A stretch of 64,000 nt of DNA, from assembly GCF_003382275.1 (NCBI RefSeq), contig NZ_QTJX01000001.1:930001-994000 (forward strand). Direction: 5' to 3'. Below, one piece after another: positions 1 through 8,321 of this stretch. The DNA comes from Flagellimonas nanhaiensis. Its GTDB lineage: Bacteria; Bacteroidota; Bacteroidia; Flavobacteriales; Flavobacteriaceae. The notes below the pieces were generated by a model. It searched no databases. It had not been told where the DNA came from and saw only the letters and a program-made list of their open reading frames with translations. Position numbers and translations under genes: made by a program. Within the stretch, counting starts at the first letter, position 1. Each line of letters begins with the position of its first letter.

Positions 1-74
1 TTGGAGGAATTCTGTCCGTAAGATGACAGACCAATAATTGTTAATGCTATAAGGAGGATTTGTTTTTTGAACAT
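1..74 (-). CDS. LolA-like outer-membrane lipoprotein carrier, N-terminal fragment
   Basis: Only the first 24 codons lie in the window; the gene runs off its left edge. The peptide begins MFKKQILLIALTIIGLSS and continues into YGQNSS, a clear Sec signal peptide with two lysines, a hydrophobic core and a small-residue cleavage region. The ATG lies four bases after the ftsK stop, so the two are probably cotranscribed. In flavobacteria the gene directly after ftsK is usually lolA, the periplasmic chaperone that carries lipoproteins to the outer membrane. That identity is inferred from context and the signal peptide only; the secreted protein itself is well supported. Confidence 0.6.
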   Translation of the reverse strand, partial: MFKKQILLIALTIIGLSSYGQNSS

Positions 75-78
75 GATG

Positions 79-2457
79 TTATTTTGTTTCATTTTGTAAA
101 AGTTGATCTAGGGCATAAATGTCCGGAACCAATACTTGACGTGCCTTACTGCCCTCAAAGGGCCCCACAATTCCGGCGGCTTCTAACTGATCAATAATTC
201 TTCCCGCCCTGTTATATCCCAATTTTAATTTTCTTTGGATCAAGGAGGCGGAACCTTGTTGTGCGGTAACGATTACTTCAGCAGCTTCTCGGAACATGGC
301 ATCCCTGTCCGAAATGTCATAATCAATACCCGTGCCAGAATCTTCGCCAATATACTCTGGAAGTAAATGTGCTTCAGGATATGCGCGTTGTGAACCTATG
401 TATTCTGTTATTTTACCTACTTCCGGGGTGTCCACAAAGGCACATTGTAGACGGGTCACATCGTTTCCTTGTGTGAAGAGCATATCTCCTCTACCTATCA
501 ATTGGTCAGCCCCCTGTGCATCCAAAATGGTCCTTGAGTCTATTTTTGAGGTTACCCGGAAGGCTATCCTTGCTGGGAAATTGGCTTTGATGATACCTGT
601 GATGACATTGACAGATGGCCTTTGGGTGGCAATAATCAAGTGAATACCAATGGCACGGGCCAATTGTGCCAATCTTGCAATGGGCGTTTCCACTTCCTTG
701 CCAGCGGTCATGATCAAATCGGCAAACTCATCTATGACCAGAACAATGTAGGGAAGGAATTTATGCCCGTCATTTGGATTGAGTTTCCTCTCCTTGAACT
801 TGGCATTATATTCCTTGATGTTTCTGACCATGGCCAATTTCAATAACTCGTATCGATTGTCCATTTCAATACAAAGTGAATTCAGTGTATTGATCACTTT
901 GGTATTGTCGGTGATTATTGCTTCTTCTGAATCCGGAAGTTTGGCCAAAAAGTGCCGCTCTATTTTGTTGTACAGGGTGAGTTCTACCTTTTTGGGGTCA
1001 ACCAATACAAATTTCACCTCTGCCGGATGCTTTTTATAGAGTAGGGAGGTGATTACCGCATTCAATCCAACAGATTTACCTTGTCCAGTGGCACCGGCCA
1101 TTAATAAGTGAGGCATTTTGGAGAGATCCACAACAAAGGTCTCATTACTAATAGTCTTGCCAAAGGCAACAGGAAGTTCCATTTCTGCCTTTTGGAACTT
1201 GTTGGAAGCAATTACCGACCTCATAGAAACCACCGTGGCATTCTTGTTGGGCACTTCAATACCAATAGTTCCTTTTCCAGGAATGGGAGCTATAATTCGT
1301 ATACCTAATGCAGCCAAAGAAAGTGCTATATCGTCCTCAAGATTTTTAATCTTGGAGATACGGACACCTGCTTCAGGCACAATTTCATAGAGGGTCACGG
1401 TAGGACCAATGGTTGCCTTGATCTGGGCAATTCCAATTTTATAGTTCTTGAGGGTGCTAACGATTCTGTTTTTGTTCTCCTCAAGCTCCTCCTGGTTTAT
1501 GGTGATACCTTTTGAAGCTCCATGGGAATCCAATAGATCGAGAGGGGGGAATTTATAATTTCCCAATTCCAGTTTGGGATCAAATTCACCAAAATCTTTA
1601 ACCAGTTTTGCAGCCTTGACTTCGCTTTCTTCCTTTTCTTGGGTAACCTCTTCTACTTTTAAGTCTAAAGTGGGTTCGTCATCTTCAGGTAGGTTAACGT
1701 CCAATCCAGCTTCGCTTTTTAAAGGAGGGATATCATTTTTATGGGTGTAAGTGTCTACAGCTACAGGAGTGTCGGTCTCCATACTCAGTTCTATGCTGCT
1801 CTCGTCTGAATCTGACGGTTTTTCATCAAGTGGTGTATCTTTTTCTTTTTTAAGATCAGATTTAAACTGGTTTCTCTGTGAACGTAAAAAATTCCCCAAA
1901 CCTTCTGGAGAGAAGTTGAAAAGACGTACCAGAATCACCATCAACACAAAAATCAATAATAGAAAAACTCCTATTTTCCCTGCATAGTCCTGAAGAAAGT
2001 CGTTCATTTCATACCCGATGAGACCTCCCAACAAAGGTTGTTCCGTTGCAAAAAAGCCCAAGGCCACAGAAATCCATATCACCCCGATCAAGCCCCAAAT
2101 CCATTTGCTCATCAATCCTTTTCCATTTAACCCCAGAAACAAATACAGTCCAGTTACCGCTAGAAGTAAGGGAAAGGCAAATGAGGCCAATCCAAAACCC
2201 TTGTACATGAAGAAATGACTAACGGCTGCACCAAACTTGTTCAATAAATTGCTGGCCTGGGCATTTCTGTCACCAAATTGTGAAAGCAAACTTTGATCCT
2301 CTTGCCAGGTAAAATAGAAGGACATAAAGGAGAAGAAGAGGGCAATACTTAGGACAATCAGAAGACTGCCAAAAATAATTTTGTTTTGCTTCGAAGGTTT
2401 AAATGAAAAACCTTTTTTGGAGGAAGTAGATTTGGATTTTGTCCTCTTTTTTGCCAT
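79..2457 (-). CDS. ftsK: DNA translocase FtsK
   Basis: Septal DNA pump that clears and resolves chromosome dimers during division. The 792-residue protein has four membrane segments at about 27-48, 88-110, 118-137 and 161-180, then an acidic low-complexity linker (about 200-290). The RecA-like motor follows, with Walker A GATGQGKS at 455-462 and Walker B IVLVIDEF at about 571-578. The C-terminal winged-helix gamma domain (about 715-780) normally reads KOPS-like DNA and contacts XerD. The linker is short compared with E. coli FtsK, as is usual in Bacteroidota. It lies downstream of tpx-dgkA and four bases before the lolA-like start. Confidence 0.97.
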   Translation of the reverse strand: MAKKRTKSKSTSSKKGFSFKPSKQNKIIFGSLLIVLSIALFFSFMSFYFTWQEDQSLLSQFGDRNAQASNLLNKFGAAVSHFFMYKGFGLASFAFPLLLAVTGLYLFLGLNGKGLMSKWIWGLIGVIWISVALGFFATEQPLLGGLIGYEMNDFLQDYAGKIGVFLLLIFVLMVILVRLFNFSPEGLGNFLRSQRNQFKSDLKKEKDTPLDEKPSDSDESSIELSMETDTPVAVDTYTHKNDIPPLKSEAGLDVNLPEDDEPTLDLKVEEVTQEKEESEVKAAKLVKDFGEFDPKLELGNYKFPPLDLLDSHGASKGITINQEELEENKNRIVSTLKNYKIGIAQIKATIGPTVTLYEIVPEAGVRISKIKNLEDDIALSLAALGIRIIAPIPGKGTIGIEVPNKNATVVSMRSVIASNKFQKAEMELPVAFGKTISNETFVVDLSKMPHLLMAGATGQGKSVGLNAVITSLLYKKHPAEVKFVLVDPKKVELTLYNKIERHFLAKLPDSEEAIITDNTKVINTLNSLCIEMDNRYELLKLAMVRNIKEYNAKFKERKLNPNDGHKFLPYIVLVIDEFADLIMTAGKEVETPIARLAQLARAIGIHLIIATQRPSVNVITGIIKANFPARIAFRVTSKIDSRTILDAQGADQLIGRGDMLFTQGNDVTRLQCAFVDTPEVGKITEYIGSQRAYPEAHLLPEYIGEDSGTGIDYDISDRDAMFREAAEVIVTAQQGSASLIQRKLKLGYNRAGRIIDQLEAAGIVGPFEGSKARQVLVPDIYALDQLLQNETK

Positions 2458-2521
2458 TGCTCTTTTAAATGCTGGGGCTAATTTACAAATTTACGTTGCT
2501 TCCTATGGAAGCGGATGTTGA

Positions 2522-2887
2522 TCAGATGATTTTTGGGACATAAATGATGAGTCCCACTATGGAGGAAATGATGGATACGATCATTACTGCTCCGGCCGAA
2601 ATATCTTTGATCAAGCCAATTTTTGGATCTTCATTGGGCTGTACATAATCCGAAAGCTTTTCAATAGCGGTATTGACACCCTCTGTACCCATTACCATTC
2701 CTATGGCTATTAACTGAAGGGCCCATTCAGTGCTGGATATTTCAAAATAGAATCCGGCGGCAGTAACCACCAGGGCAATTACAAATTGAATCTTAATACT
2801 CGACTCTGTCCAAAGAAGCAAGAACATGCCTTTAAAGGCATAGCCAACGCTCCGGATTCTATTTTTAAGAAATGATTCCTTAGGCAT
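2522..2887 (-). CDS. dgkA: Diacylglycerol kinase family membrane protein
   Basis: A small integral membrane lipid kinase of 121 residues, the size of E. coli DgkA. Three hydrophobic segments lie at about 33-48, 53-68 and 97-117. The family signature is present as EGVNTAIEKLSD, which places Glu69 and Glu76 at the catalytic and metal positions known from E. coli. Depending on the lineage the substrate is diacylglycerol or undecaprenol; the sequence does not decide this. The start overlaps the end of tpx by 8 bp and ftsK follows 64 bp later, so tpx-dgkA-ftsK-lolA is probably one transcript. Confidence 0.92.
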   Translation of the reverse strand: MPKESFLKNRIRSVGYAFKGMFLLLWTESSIKIQFVIALVVTAAGFYFEISSTEWALQLIAIGMVMGTEGVNTAIEKLSDYVQPNEDPKIGLIKDISAGAVMIVSIISSIVGLIIYVPKII

Positions 2888-3386
2888 GCATTAAAGCTTC
2901 AATGGCAGCTTCGTAGTTTGGTTCATCTGCGGTTTCCTGGACCTGTTCGGTATAAACCACTTCACCTTTTTTATTGATGACCACTACGGATCTAGAGAGT
3001 AGACTTTCAAAAGCGCTGTCGATAAAAGTAACCCCATAATCCTCTCCAAATTGGCCGGTCTTGTAGTCTGAAAGCATTTCAACATTTTCAATTCCTTCTG
3101 CTCCACAGAATCTTTGTTGGGCAAATGGAAGGTCTTTGGAAATGCAAAGCACTTTAGCATCTTTCATATTGGCAGCCTCTTGGTTAAACTGCCTTACAGA
3201 TTGAGAGCAGGTGCCTGTATCTACACTCGGAAAAATGTTCAAGACCAAATTATGTCCTTCGTAATCTGAAAACGAGACTGTGGAAAGGTCAGATTTGGTC
3301 AATGTGAAATCTGGAGCTTTTGTATTTTTTGTGGGAAGTTCGCCTAGAGTATTGGCGGGGTTTCCACCAAGTTTTATTGATGCCAT
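2880..3386 (-). CDS. tpx: Thiol peroxidase Tpx
   Basis: Atypical 2-Cys peroxiredoxin that reduces hydroperoxides with thioredoxin. The length of 168 residues is normal for the family. The peroxidatic cysteine is Cys60 in the TGTCSQSVR motif and the resolving cysteine is Cys94 in RFCGAEG, matching Cys61 and Cys95 of E. coli Tpx. No signal peptide is seen, so it is probably cytoplasmic here. It overlaps dgkA by 8 bp. A hairpin at 3445-3480 separates it from the upstream peroxiredoxin gene, so the two peroxidases are probably transcribed separately. Confidence 0.96.
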   Translation of the reverse strand: MASIKLGGNPANTLGELPTKNTKAPDFTLTKSDLSTVSFSDYEGHNLVLNIFPSVDTGTCSQSVRQFNQEAANMKDAKVLCISKDLPFAQQRFCGAEGIENVEMLSDYKTGQFGEDYGVTFIDSAFESLLSRSVVVINKKGEVVYTEQVQETADEPNYEAAIEALMHA

Positions 3387-3442
3387 AGCTTATCTTGATT
3401 TAAGAGGATGAAGTTACTAAATAATCCAAAAAAGATGAACCG

Positions 3443-3482
3443 AAAAGAAAGCCCATTTGATTTTTCAAACAGGCTTTCTTTT
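3443..3482 (-). terminator. Bidirectional hairpin terminator between prx and tpx
   Basis: Arms AAGAAAGCC (3445-3453) and GGCTTTCTT (3472-3480) are perfect complements around an 18-base loop, with T-rich flanks. On the minus strand it would end the peroxiredoxin transcript before tpx. Confidence 0.6.
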
Positions 3483-3559
3483 ATCTATTCTAAAAATAAC
3501 CAACAGTAGGGCTATTTTCAAAAATTATGTATGCGATTCTTTTGCTAAAGAGATGATCT

Positions 3560-4204
3560 CTAGTTGGCATGCTTTGAAAGGTACTCGGCCACTCCGGTTC
3601 TATCGGCGTTCATGGCTTCTTTACCGTCTTGCCAGTTGGCTGGGCAAACTTCACCTTTTTCCTGTACATGTGTATAGGCATCAATTAGTCTAAGGAATTC
3701 GGCAATGTTCCTGCCTAGAGGCATGTGATTTACGCTTTCATGGAAAATAGTTCCTTCCTCATCGATAAGATAAGTGGCGCGATAGGTAACATTATCTCCC
3801 TCAACGGTAAATGTTTTTGTTTCCTCGTCATATTTTTCGTTGGTAATGTCCAAAATACCTAGGGTAGAGGCCAAGTTTCTATTGCTGTCCGCCAACAAGG
3901 GATAAGAAACACCTTGAATACCTCCATTTTTCTTTTCGGTATTCAGCCAGGCAAAATGAACCTCAGCCGTATCGCAGGAAGCTCCAATTACCATGGTATT
4001 TCTTTTTTCAAATTCTTCCAAAGCATTCTGAAAAGCGTGTAATTCCGTAGGACATACAAAAGTAAAATCCTTGGGATACCAGAACAGCACAATTTTTTTG
4101 TTCAGTTCTTGTGCTTTTTTTAAGATGTTGAGTTTGAAATTGGCCCCGGATTTATCAATCGCGTTGACCTCCATGTTTGGAAATTTTTTACCAACTAATG
4201 TCAT
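3560..4204 (-). CDS. Typical 2-Cys peroxiredoxin (AhpC/TSA family)
   Basis: Cytosolic thiol peroxidase that removes hydrogen peroxide and organic peroxides. The 214-residue protein carries the peroxidatic Cys51 in FTFVCPTELHAF and the resolving Cys187 in the C-terminal GEVCPANW motif, typical of the AhpC/Prx1 type; an extra Cys77 is present. The YPKDFTFVCP segment is the classic active-site strand. No ahpF is adjacent, so the reductant is probably a thioredoxin. A TAAATTTG element 24 bp upstream gives it its own promoter. Clustering with tpx forms a small peroxide-defence locus. Confidence 0.94.
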   Translation of the reverse strand: MTLVGKKFPNMEVNAIDKSGANFKLNILKKAQELNKKIVLFWYPKDFTFVCPTELHAFQNALEEFEKRNTMVIGASCDTAEVHFAWLNTEKKNGGIQGVSYPLLADSNRNLASTLGILDITNEKYDEETKTFTVEGDNVTYRATYLIDEEGTIFHESVNHMPLGRNIAEFLRLIDAYTHVQEKGEVCPANWQDGKEAMNADRTGVAEYLSKHAN

Positions 4205-4227
4205 AATTTATCTGCTTTTTGGGCTGA

Positions 4228-4235
4228 CAAATTTA
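4228..4235 (-). promoter_or_regulatory. Bacteroidota-type -7 promoter element of the peroxiredoxin gene
   Basis: Read on the minus strand this is TAAATTTG, an exact match to the TAnnTTTG consensus of the Bacteroidota housekeeping sigma factor, 24 bp before the peroxiredoxin ATG. A clear TTG at -33 is not seen, so confidence is moderate. Confidence 0.45.
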
Positions 4236-4399
4236 CGGATTGTGGTAAAGTTTTGTCACTATTTTGAACTGAATTTGGAATGAATCAAACTTATTATTGT
4301 CTTTATAAAAATCAAGATTTTTTGTTAGGGATTCCTAGGATTTTAAACAAGAGAGATGTTGATTTGGTAAAATCTGGATTATTTCCTTGCTGATTATTA

Positions 4400-4417
4400 A
4401 ATCAACCTTGGGTTGAA
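4400..4417 (-). terminator. Possible weak terminator after nhaC
   Basis: An inverted repeat TCAACC/GGTTGA (4402-4407 and 4411-4416) lies about 20 bp past the nhaC stop and is followed on the minus strand by TTTAATAA. The stem is short and the T-run poor. Confidence 0.3.
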
Positions 4418-4437
4418 TCAACAAAAAGCCCCCAATC

Positions 4438-5919
4438 TTATTTAGTGACCAGTTGCTTGATTTTTATCTTGAAAGCTGCGAACAACAGTGTCATAAAGGG
4501 GCTCAGCCAGTTAAAAATGGCGTATACAAAATACTCTCCCACACTTACTCCAAGGACACCACTGTGATAGGCCCCACAGGTGTTCCATGGAACCAGCACG
4601 GACGTTACGGTACCCGAGTCTTCCAGGGTCCGGCTAAGATTTTCAGGAGCCAGCCCGCGCTCTTCATAAGCTTTGGAAAACATTTTACCTGGCACAACAA
4701 GAGCAAGATACTGGTCCGATGCCGTTACATTAAGCGCCAAACAGCTTCCAACTGTGCTGGCAAAAAGTCCAAATGTAGTTTTGGCCATGCTCAAGAGGGA
4801 TTGGGTAATTCGTTTTAAAGCTCCAATACCGTCCATAATGCCACCAAAGACCATGGCGCACACAATCAACCAAATAGTGCCCAGCATACCTGCCATTCCT
4901 CCTGAGGAGAATAAATCGTTTAGAGCTGGGTCTTGAGTGGATATGGATGTATCCACAGTTATGGCGTTTAAGATTCCTTTATAGCCAGATTCAAAGTCTA
5001 AAGTATCGCTGCCTCCAATGGTGGCCACAATGTCTGGTTGAAAGATCAATGCAAAAACTCCGCCAAGCAATGTTCCAATTAAGAGTGCCAAAAGGGGAGG
5101 AGCTTTTTTTATGATAAGCAGGATTACCACCACAGGGACAATGAACAACCAACCGTTGATGTTAAAGGCGGCACTGATATTTTCTAGAATGGCCCCAGTA
5201 TCTGCGACTCCAGAAGTATCAATTGTAAATCCAAGAATTATAAAAACCAGTAACGTAACGCTAATTGTGGGTACCGTGGTAAAGGCCATATACCTGATAT
5301 GCGAGAACAAATCGCCTCCTGCCATAGCGGGAGCCAGGTTGGTGGTGTCGCTCAAGGGAGACATTTTGTCCCCGAAATAGGCTCCTGAAAGTACGGCACC
5401 TGCCGTCATACCTAATGAGATGCCTAGAGCATCACCGATTCCAATTAGAGCAATACCAACAGTGGCGGCTGTGGTCCAGCTGCTTCCCGTGGCAATGGAA
5501 ATTATAGCACAAATGATAACACAAGCTGCCAGAAATATGGTGGGATTGAGTATTTGCAGTCCATAATAAATCATGGCCGGAATAATACCACTTACCAGCC
5601 ATGTTCCAGAGAGCGCGCCTACCATGAGCAGAATGAGGAGTGCACCTGTTGTTGAGCGAACATTCTCCGCAACCTCTGCCAACATTTGTTTGTAAGTAAC
5701 CTTGTTGAAAAACCCAACAATGGCAGCTACAGCACCACCTAAAAGCAAGATAAACTGATTGGAACCGCTCAGCGCGTCATCGCCAAAAACGTAAACGTTG
5801 TACGCTAACATGGCAACCAACGCAAAAACGGGAAGCAAAGCTTCCCAAATGTTCAGTTCTTTATTATCTATGATGTTTTCGTTTTGTCTATACTTGGGTT
5901 TTTCCTCTTTTTTCGGCAT
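4438..5919 (-). CDS. nhaC: Na+/H+ antiporter, NhaC family
   Basis: Secondary transporter in the inner membrane that exchanges sodium for protons and helps pH and salt homeostasis, which fits a marine flavobacterium. The 493 residues are almost wholly hydrophobic with about 11-13 membrane segments. NhaC-type signatures visible include the GSSWTTAATVGIALIGIG segment, the GAYFGDKMSPLSDTTNLAP loop and the VTASDQYLALVVPGKMF motif near the C-terminus. Some NhaC paralogues exchange malate/lactate, so the substrate is not certain. It lies 72 bp downstream of the PLP lyase gene on the same strand. Confidence 0.92.
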   Translation of the reverse strand: MPKKEEKPKYRQNENIIDNKELNIWEALLPVFALVAMLAYNVYVFGDDALSGSNQFILLLGGAVAAIVGFFNKVTYKQMLAEVAENVRSTTGALLILLMVGALSGTWLVSGIIPAMIYYGLQILNPTIFLAACVIICAIISIATGSSWTTAATVGIALIGIGDALGISLGMTAGAVLSGAYFGDKMSPLSDTTNLAPAMAGGDLFSHIRYMAFTTVPTISVTLLVFIILGFTIDTSGVADTGAILENISAAFNINGWLFIVPVVVILLIIKKAPPLLALLIGTLLGGVFALIFQPDIVATIGGSDTLDFESGYKGILNAITVDTSISTQDPALNDLFSSGGMAGMLGTIWLIVCAMVFGGIMDGIGALKRITQSLLSMAKTTFGLFASTVGSCLALNVTASDQYLALVVPGKMFSKAYEERGLAPENLSRTLEDSGTVTSVLVPWNTCGAYHSGVLGVSVGEYFVYAIFNWLSPFMTLLFAAFKIKIKQLVTK

Positions 5920-5991
5920 CTGGTCTGTTTTGTCGATGGGTAATATTACAATTTTGAACCTTGTTCTCCAAACCAGATCTAGTAATGCCCA

Positions 5992-7212
5992 TTAAACCAA
6001 GGTGGTATTGTTTTCCAAGATGTCCAGCATTTCCATGCACTTTCGCATTGAGGAATAGGTGCTATGGATATCGTTATCCAACCCAATCGAAAAACGAATC
6101 AATCCTTGTGAAAGTCCTAATTCTTCCTGCTCTTCCATAGGAATTTCAGAGGAAGTCGACGTTCCAGAAGCACTGAAGAGAGTTTTGTAAAATCCTAAGC
6201 TAACCGCTAAATAGCCCAGCTTTTCTTTTTGCATCAGTTCCATAAGTGCATTGGCTTTTTCCACAGAACCGACATCTAGGGTGAGCAATCCTCCAAAACC
6301 ATATTCTTTGTTCATTTGGGATTTCATGATCTCATGACCAGGATGGCTTTCCAACCCTGGGTAAACCACTTTTAGTCCGTCTTTCTCAAACTGTTTAGCT
6401 AGATAGAATGCATTTTCACTGTGCTTTTTGATTCGGATATGCAAGGTCCTCATGTTTTTAAGGATGGATGCTGCCCGGAGACTATCCAATGTACTTCCCA
6501 TGAGCATACCGGCGCCATCGTTGACATCTTTTAGGGAAAGACAAAATTCTATTGAAGCGCAAACTGCTCCGGCAACACAGTCACTACTTCCATTTATGAA
6601 TTTTGTGAGGCTATGCACAACGATATCCGCTCCAAGTTTAGCCGCATTGATATTGAGGGGAGAAAATGTATTATCTACCACTAAAGGGATGCCGTGTTTT
6701 TTAGCGAGTTTGGACAAGGCCTTAATATCCGCCACCTCAAGCAACGGATTGCTAATGGCCTCGCAATAAATCATTTTGGTCTTTGCGGTAATGGACTTTT
6801 CAACCATTTCCAAGTTGGTAATATCCACAAAGGAGGTTGAGATATTGAACTTTTTTACAAAGTTCTTTAGAAAAGCATAGGTGCCGCCATAAATTGTTCG
6901 ACTGCAAACAATATGCTCATCACTATCACACAATTGAAAAATTACTGAACTGATTGCTCCCATGCCACTTGCAAACACGTTAGCAGCTTCAGTTCCTTCC
7001 AGCTGGGCCATAGCTTCACCCAAATAGAGATTGGATGGTGAGGAATGTCTACTGTACAAATAGCATCCTTCCGTATTCCCCTCAAAGGTGTCGAACATGG
7101 TCTTTGCTGAGATGAATGTATAGGTAGATGAATCTGATATTGAGGGATTTACCCCACCAAATTCTCCAAAATACTGTAAGTCTTGAATGTTTTCCGTTGC
7201 TTTGTAGTCCAT
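5992..7212 (-). CDS. Cys/Met metabolism PLP-dependent enzyme, methionine gamma-lyase-like
   Basis: Fold-type I PLP enzyme of the trans-sulfuration family (406 residues), acting on sulfur amino acids. The cofactor lysine is Lys204 in DIVVHSLTKFINGSSD; the VVDNTFSP motif with its PLP-binding Asp and the YLYSRHSSPSN segment near residues 51-61 are typical. The loop that in characterised methionine gamma-lyases reads YGCT here reads YGGT (Gly110), so the catalytic cysteine is absent and gamma-lyase, gamma-synthase or sulfhydrylase activity cannot be told apart. It is divergently transcribed from an Lrp/AsnC regulator across 150 bp, which suggests local control. Confidence 0.85.
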   Translation of the reverse strand: MDYKATENIQDLQYFGEFGGVNPSISDSSTYTFISAKTMFDTFEGNTEGCYLYSRHSSPSNLYLGEAMAQLEGTEAANVFASGMGAISSVIFQLCDSDEHIVCSRTIYGGTYAFLKNFVKKFNISTSFVDITNLEMVEKSITAKTKMIYCEAISNPLLEVADIKALSKLAKKHGIPLVVDNTFSPLNINAAKLGADIVVHSLTKFINGSSDCVAGAVCASIEFCLSLKDVNDGAGMLMGSTLDSLRAASILKNMRTLHIRIKKHSENAFYLAKQFEKDGLKVVYPGLESHPGHEIMKSQMNKEYGFGGLLTLDVGSVEKANALMELMQKEKLGYLAVSLGFYKTLFSASGTSTSSEIPMEEQEELGLSQGLIRFSIGLDNDIHSTYSSMRKCMEMLDILENNTTLV

Positions 7213-7228
7213 TGGGTTATTTTTCCGA

Positions 7229-7259
7229 TAAAATTAAGATAGATAGGACTTTATGTCAA
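7229..7259 (-). promoter_or_regulatory. Candidate promoter of the PLP lyase gene
   Basis: On the minus strand a TTG (7257-7259) is followed after 20 bases by TAATTTTA (7229-7236), close to the Bacteroidota TTG-N19/20-TAnnTTTG pattern, 17 bp before the ATG. Confidence 0.35.
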
Positions 7260-7283
7260 TGATAAATGTTATATTTAGATTTT

Positions 7284-7322
7284 TGTTCTTTATTATAAGA
7301 ATATTTAGAACAATGTTCTAAA
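7284..7322. promoter_or_regulatory. Putative Lrp/AsnC operator, perfect palindrome plus extra half-site
   Basis: TTTAGAACA (7304-7312), one central A and TGTTCTAAA (7314-7322) form a perfect 19-bp inverted repeat. A third half-site TGTTCT lies at 7284-7289. It sits in the divergent region about 40 bp before the Lrp/AsnC start and behind the lyase promoter, the usual place for autoregulation and control of the neighbour. Binding is inferred, not shown. Confidence 0.5.
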
Positions 7323-7362
7323 AACTATATCATGGTATAACTGTAAATGAATTTTTTTCAGC

Positions 7363-7821
7363 ATGGATTTGGATTCTATAGACAAAAAGTTGGTGCAGCT
7401 TTTACAGGAAGATTGTAAAAAGACCACCAAACAATATGCAGATGCCCTAAAACTTTCAAAAACTGCCGTATATGAAAGAATTCGCCGTTTGGAGCGAACA
7501 GGTATCGTTACAAACTATGTGGCTATGGTTGACAAAGAAAAAGTGAAACGGGATTTTACAGTGCTTTGTCACATTAGGTTAGTACAGCATACCAAAGAGA
7601 ACGTACTAAAGTTTGAGCGTGAAATATTAAGGTTGAATGAGGTAAACGGATGTTTTCATGTGGGGGGCGACTATGATTACATCATCATTGTGAATGTGGA
7701 AGATATGAAAGCTTATCGAGAATTCATGGTCACTAAGCTGACCGCAATCAATAATATTGGTAACACCCACAGCTCCTTTGTAATTAATGAGGTGAAGAAT
7801 ACCCCAGCAGTTCATATTTAG
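7363..7821 (+). CDS. Lrp/AsnC family transcriptional regulator
   Basis: DNA-binding feast/famine regulator of 152 residues. The N-terminal helix-turn-helix (about residues 3-50) reads DSIDKKLVQLLQEDCKKTTK then LSKTAVYERIRRLERTGIV. The C-terminal RAM ligand domain (about 65-140) contains the GCFHVGGDYDYIIIV motif. Such proteins form octamers and respond to amino acids. It is divergent from a sulfur amino acid PLP lyase, so a role in sensing methionine or a related amino acid and controlling that enzyme is likely. The perfect palindrome upstream is the candidate site. Confidence 0.93.
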   Translation: MDLDSIDKKLVQLLQEDCKKTTKQYADALKLSKTAVYERIRRLERTGIVTNYVAMVDKEKVKRDFTVLCHIRLVQHTKENVLKFEREILRLNEVNGCFHVGGDYDYIIIVNVEDMKAYREFMVTKLTAINNIGNTHSSFVINEVKNTPAVHI

Positions 7822-7929
7822 CAAAGTTTAACGTAAAAGGATGTTAAAAGGAAGACGGTATCGGGAAGATATTCCTAATTTTTGACCAGATCAAGAAACG
7901 AATACCATCAAAAAACAGCTTTTAGCGTC

Positions 7930-8319
7930 ATGAAATCCCGTACACGAATTTTACTCACGGTACTGGCAACTGTAGTGGGCACACTATCTTTAATACTCTA
8001 CACTACCTTGTCCCAAGATATCATCTTTAAAGGATTGAGCTTTTGTACCTCCACCAGTTCTGAACTGGCTATTGGGGGAATGGCCATATTTGGTTCGGCG
8101 GTGGTCTCTGGATTCATTGCCTCGTTGATTGTCGTCAGAGATAATTATTGGCCACATTTGTTAATATCCTTATTTATTTTGGTGAAGATGTCTTTACTTA
8201 TGCATTGCGATCATTGGAGTGGACCCATGTGGTTTGAATCCGGTCTTCATTTATCCCTCTTAGGAGGAGTATGGTTGGGTAGTTACGGTGCCAATAAATT
8301 TCCGTTAGCACCAATATAA
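7930..8319 (+). CDS. Small polytopic membrane protein, unknown function
   Basis: I do not recognise the family. From the ATG at 7930 the product is 129 residues with four hydrophobic stretches. The first is ILLTVLATVVGTLSLILY, the third includes LLISLFILVKMSLLMHC, and it ends in a short Gly-rich tail. An in-frame TTG at 7882 would add 16 polar residues that look non-coding, so the ATG is preferred. Cys/His residues occur in the MHCDHW loop, which might bind metal, but this is a guess. It lies 108 bp after the Lrp gene and converges with the aldo/keto reductase gene with only 2 bp between. Confidence 0.65.
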   Translation: MKSRTRILLTVLATVVGTLSLILYTTLSQDIIFKGLSFCTSTSSELAIGGMAIFGSAVVSGFIASLIVVRDNYWPHLLISLFILVKMSLLMHCDHWSGPMWFESGLHLSLLGGVWLGSYGANKFPLAPI

Positions 8320-8321
8320 TC

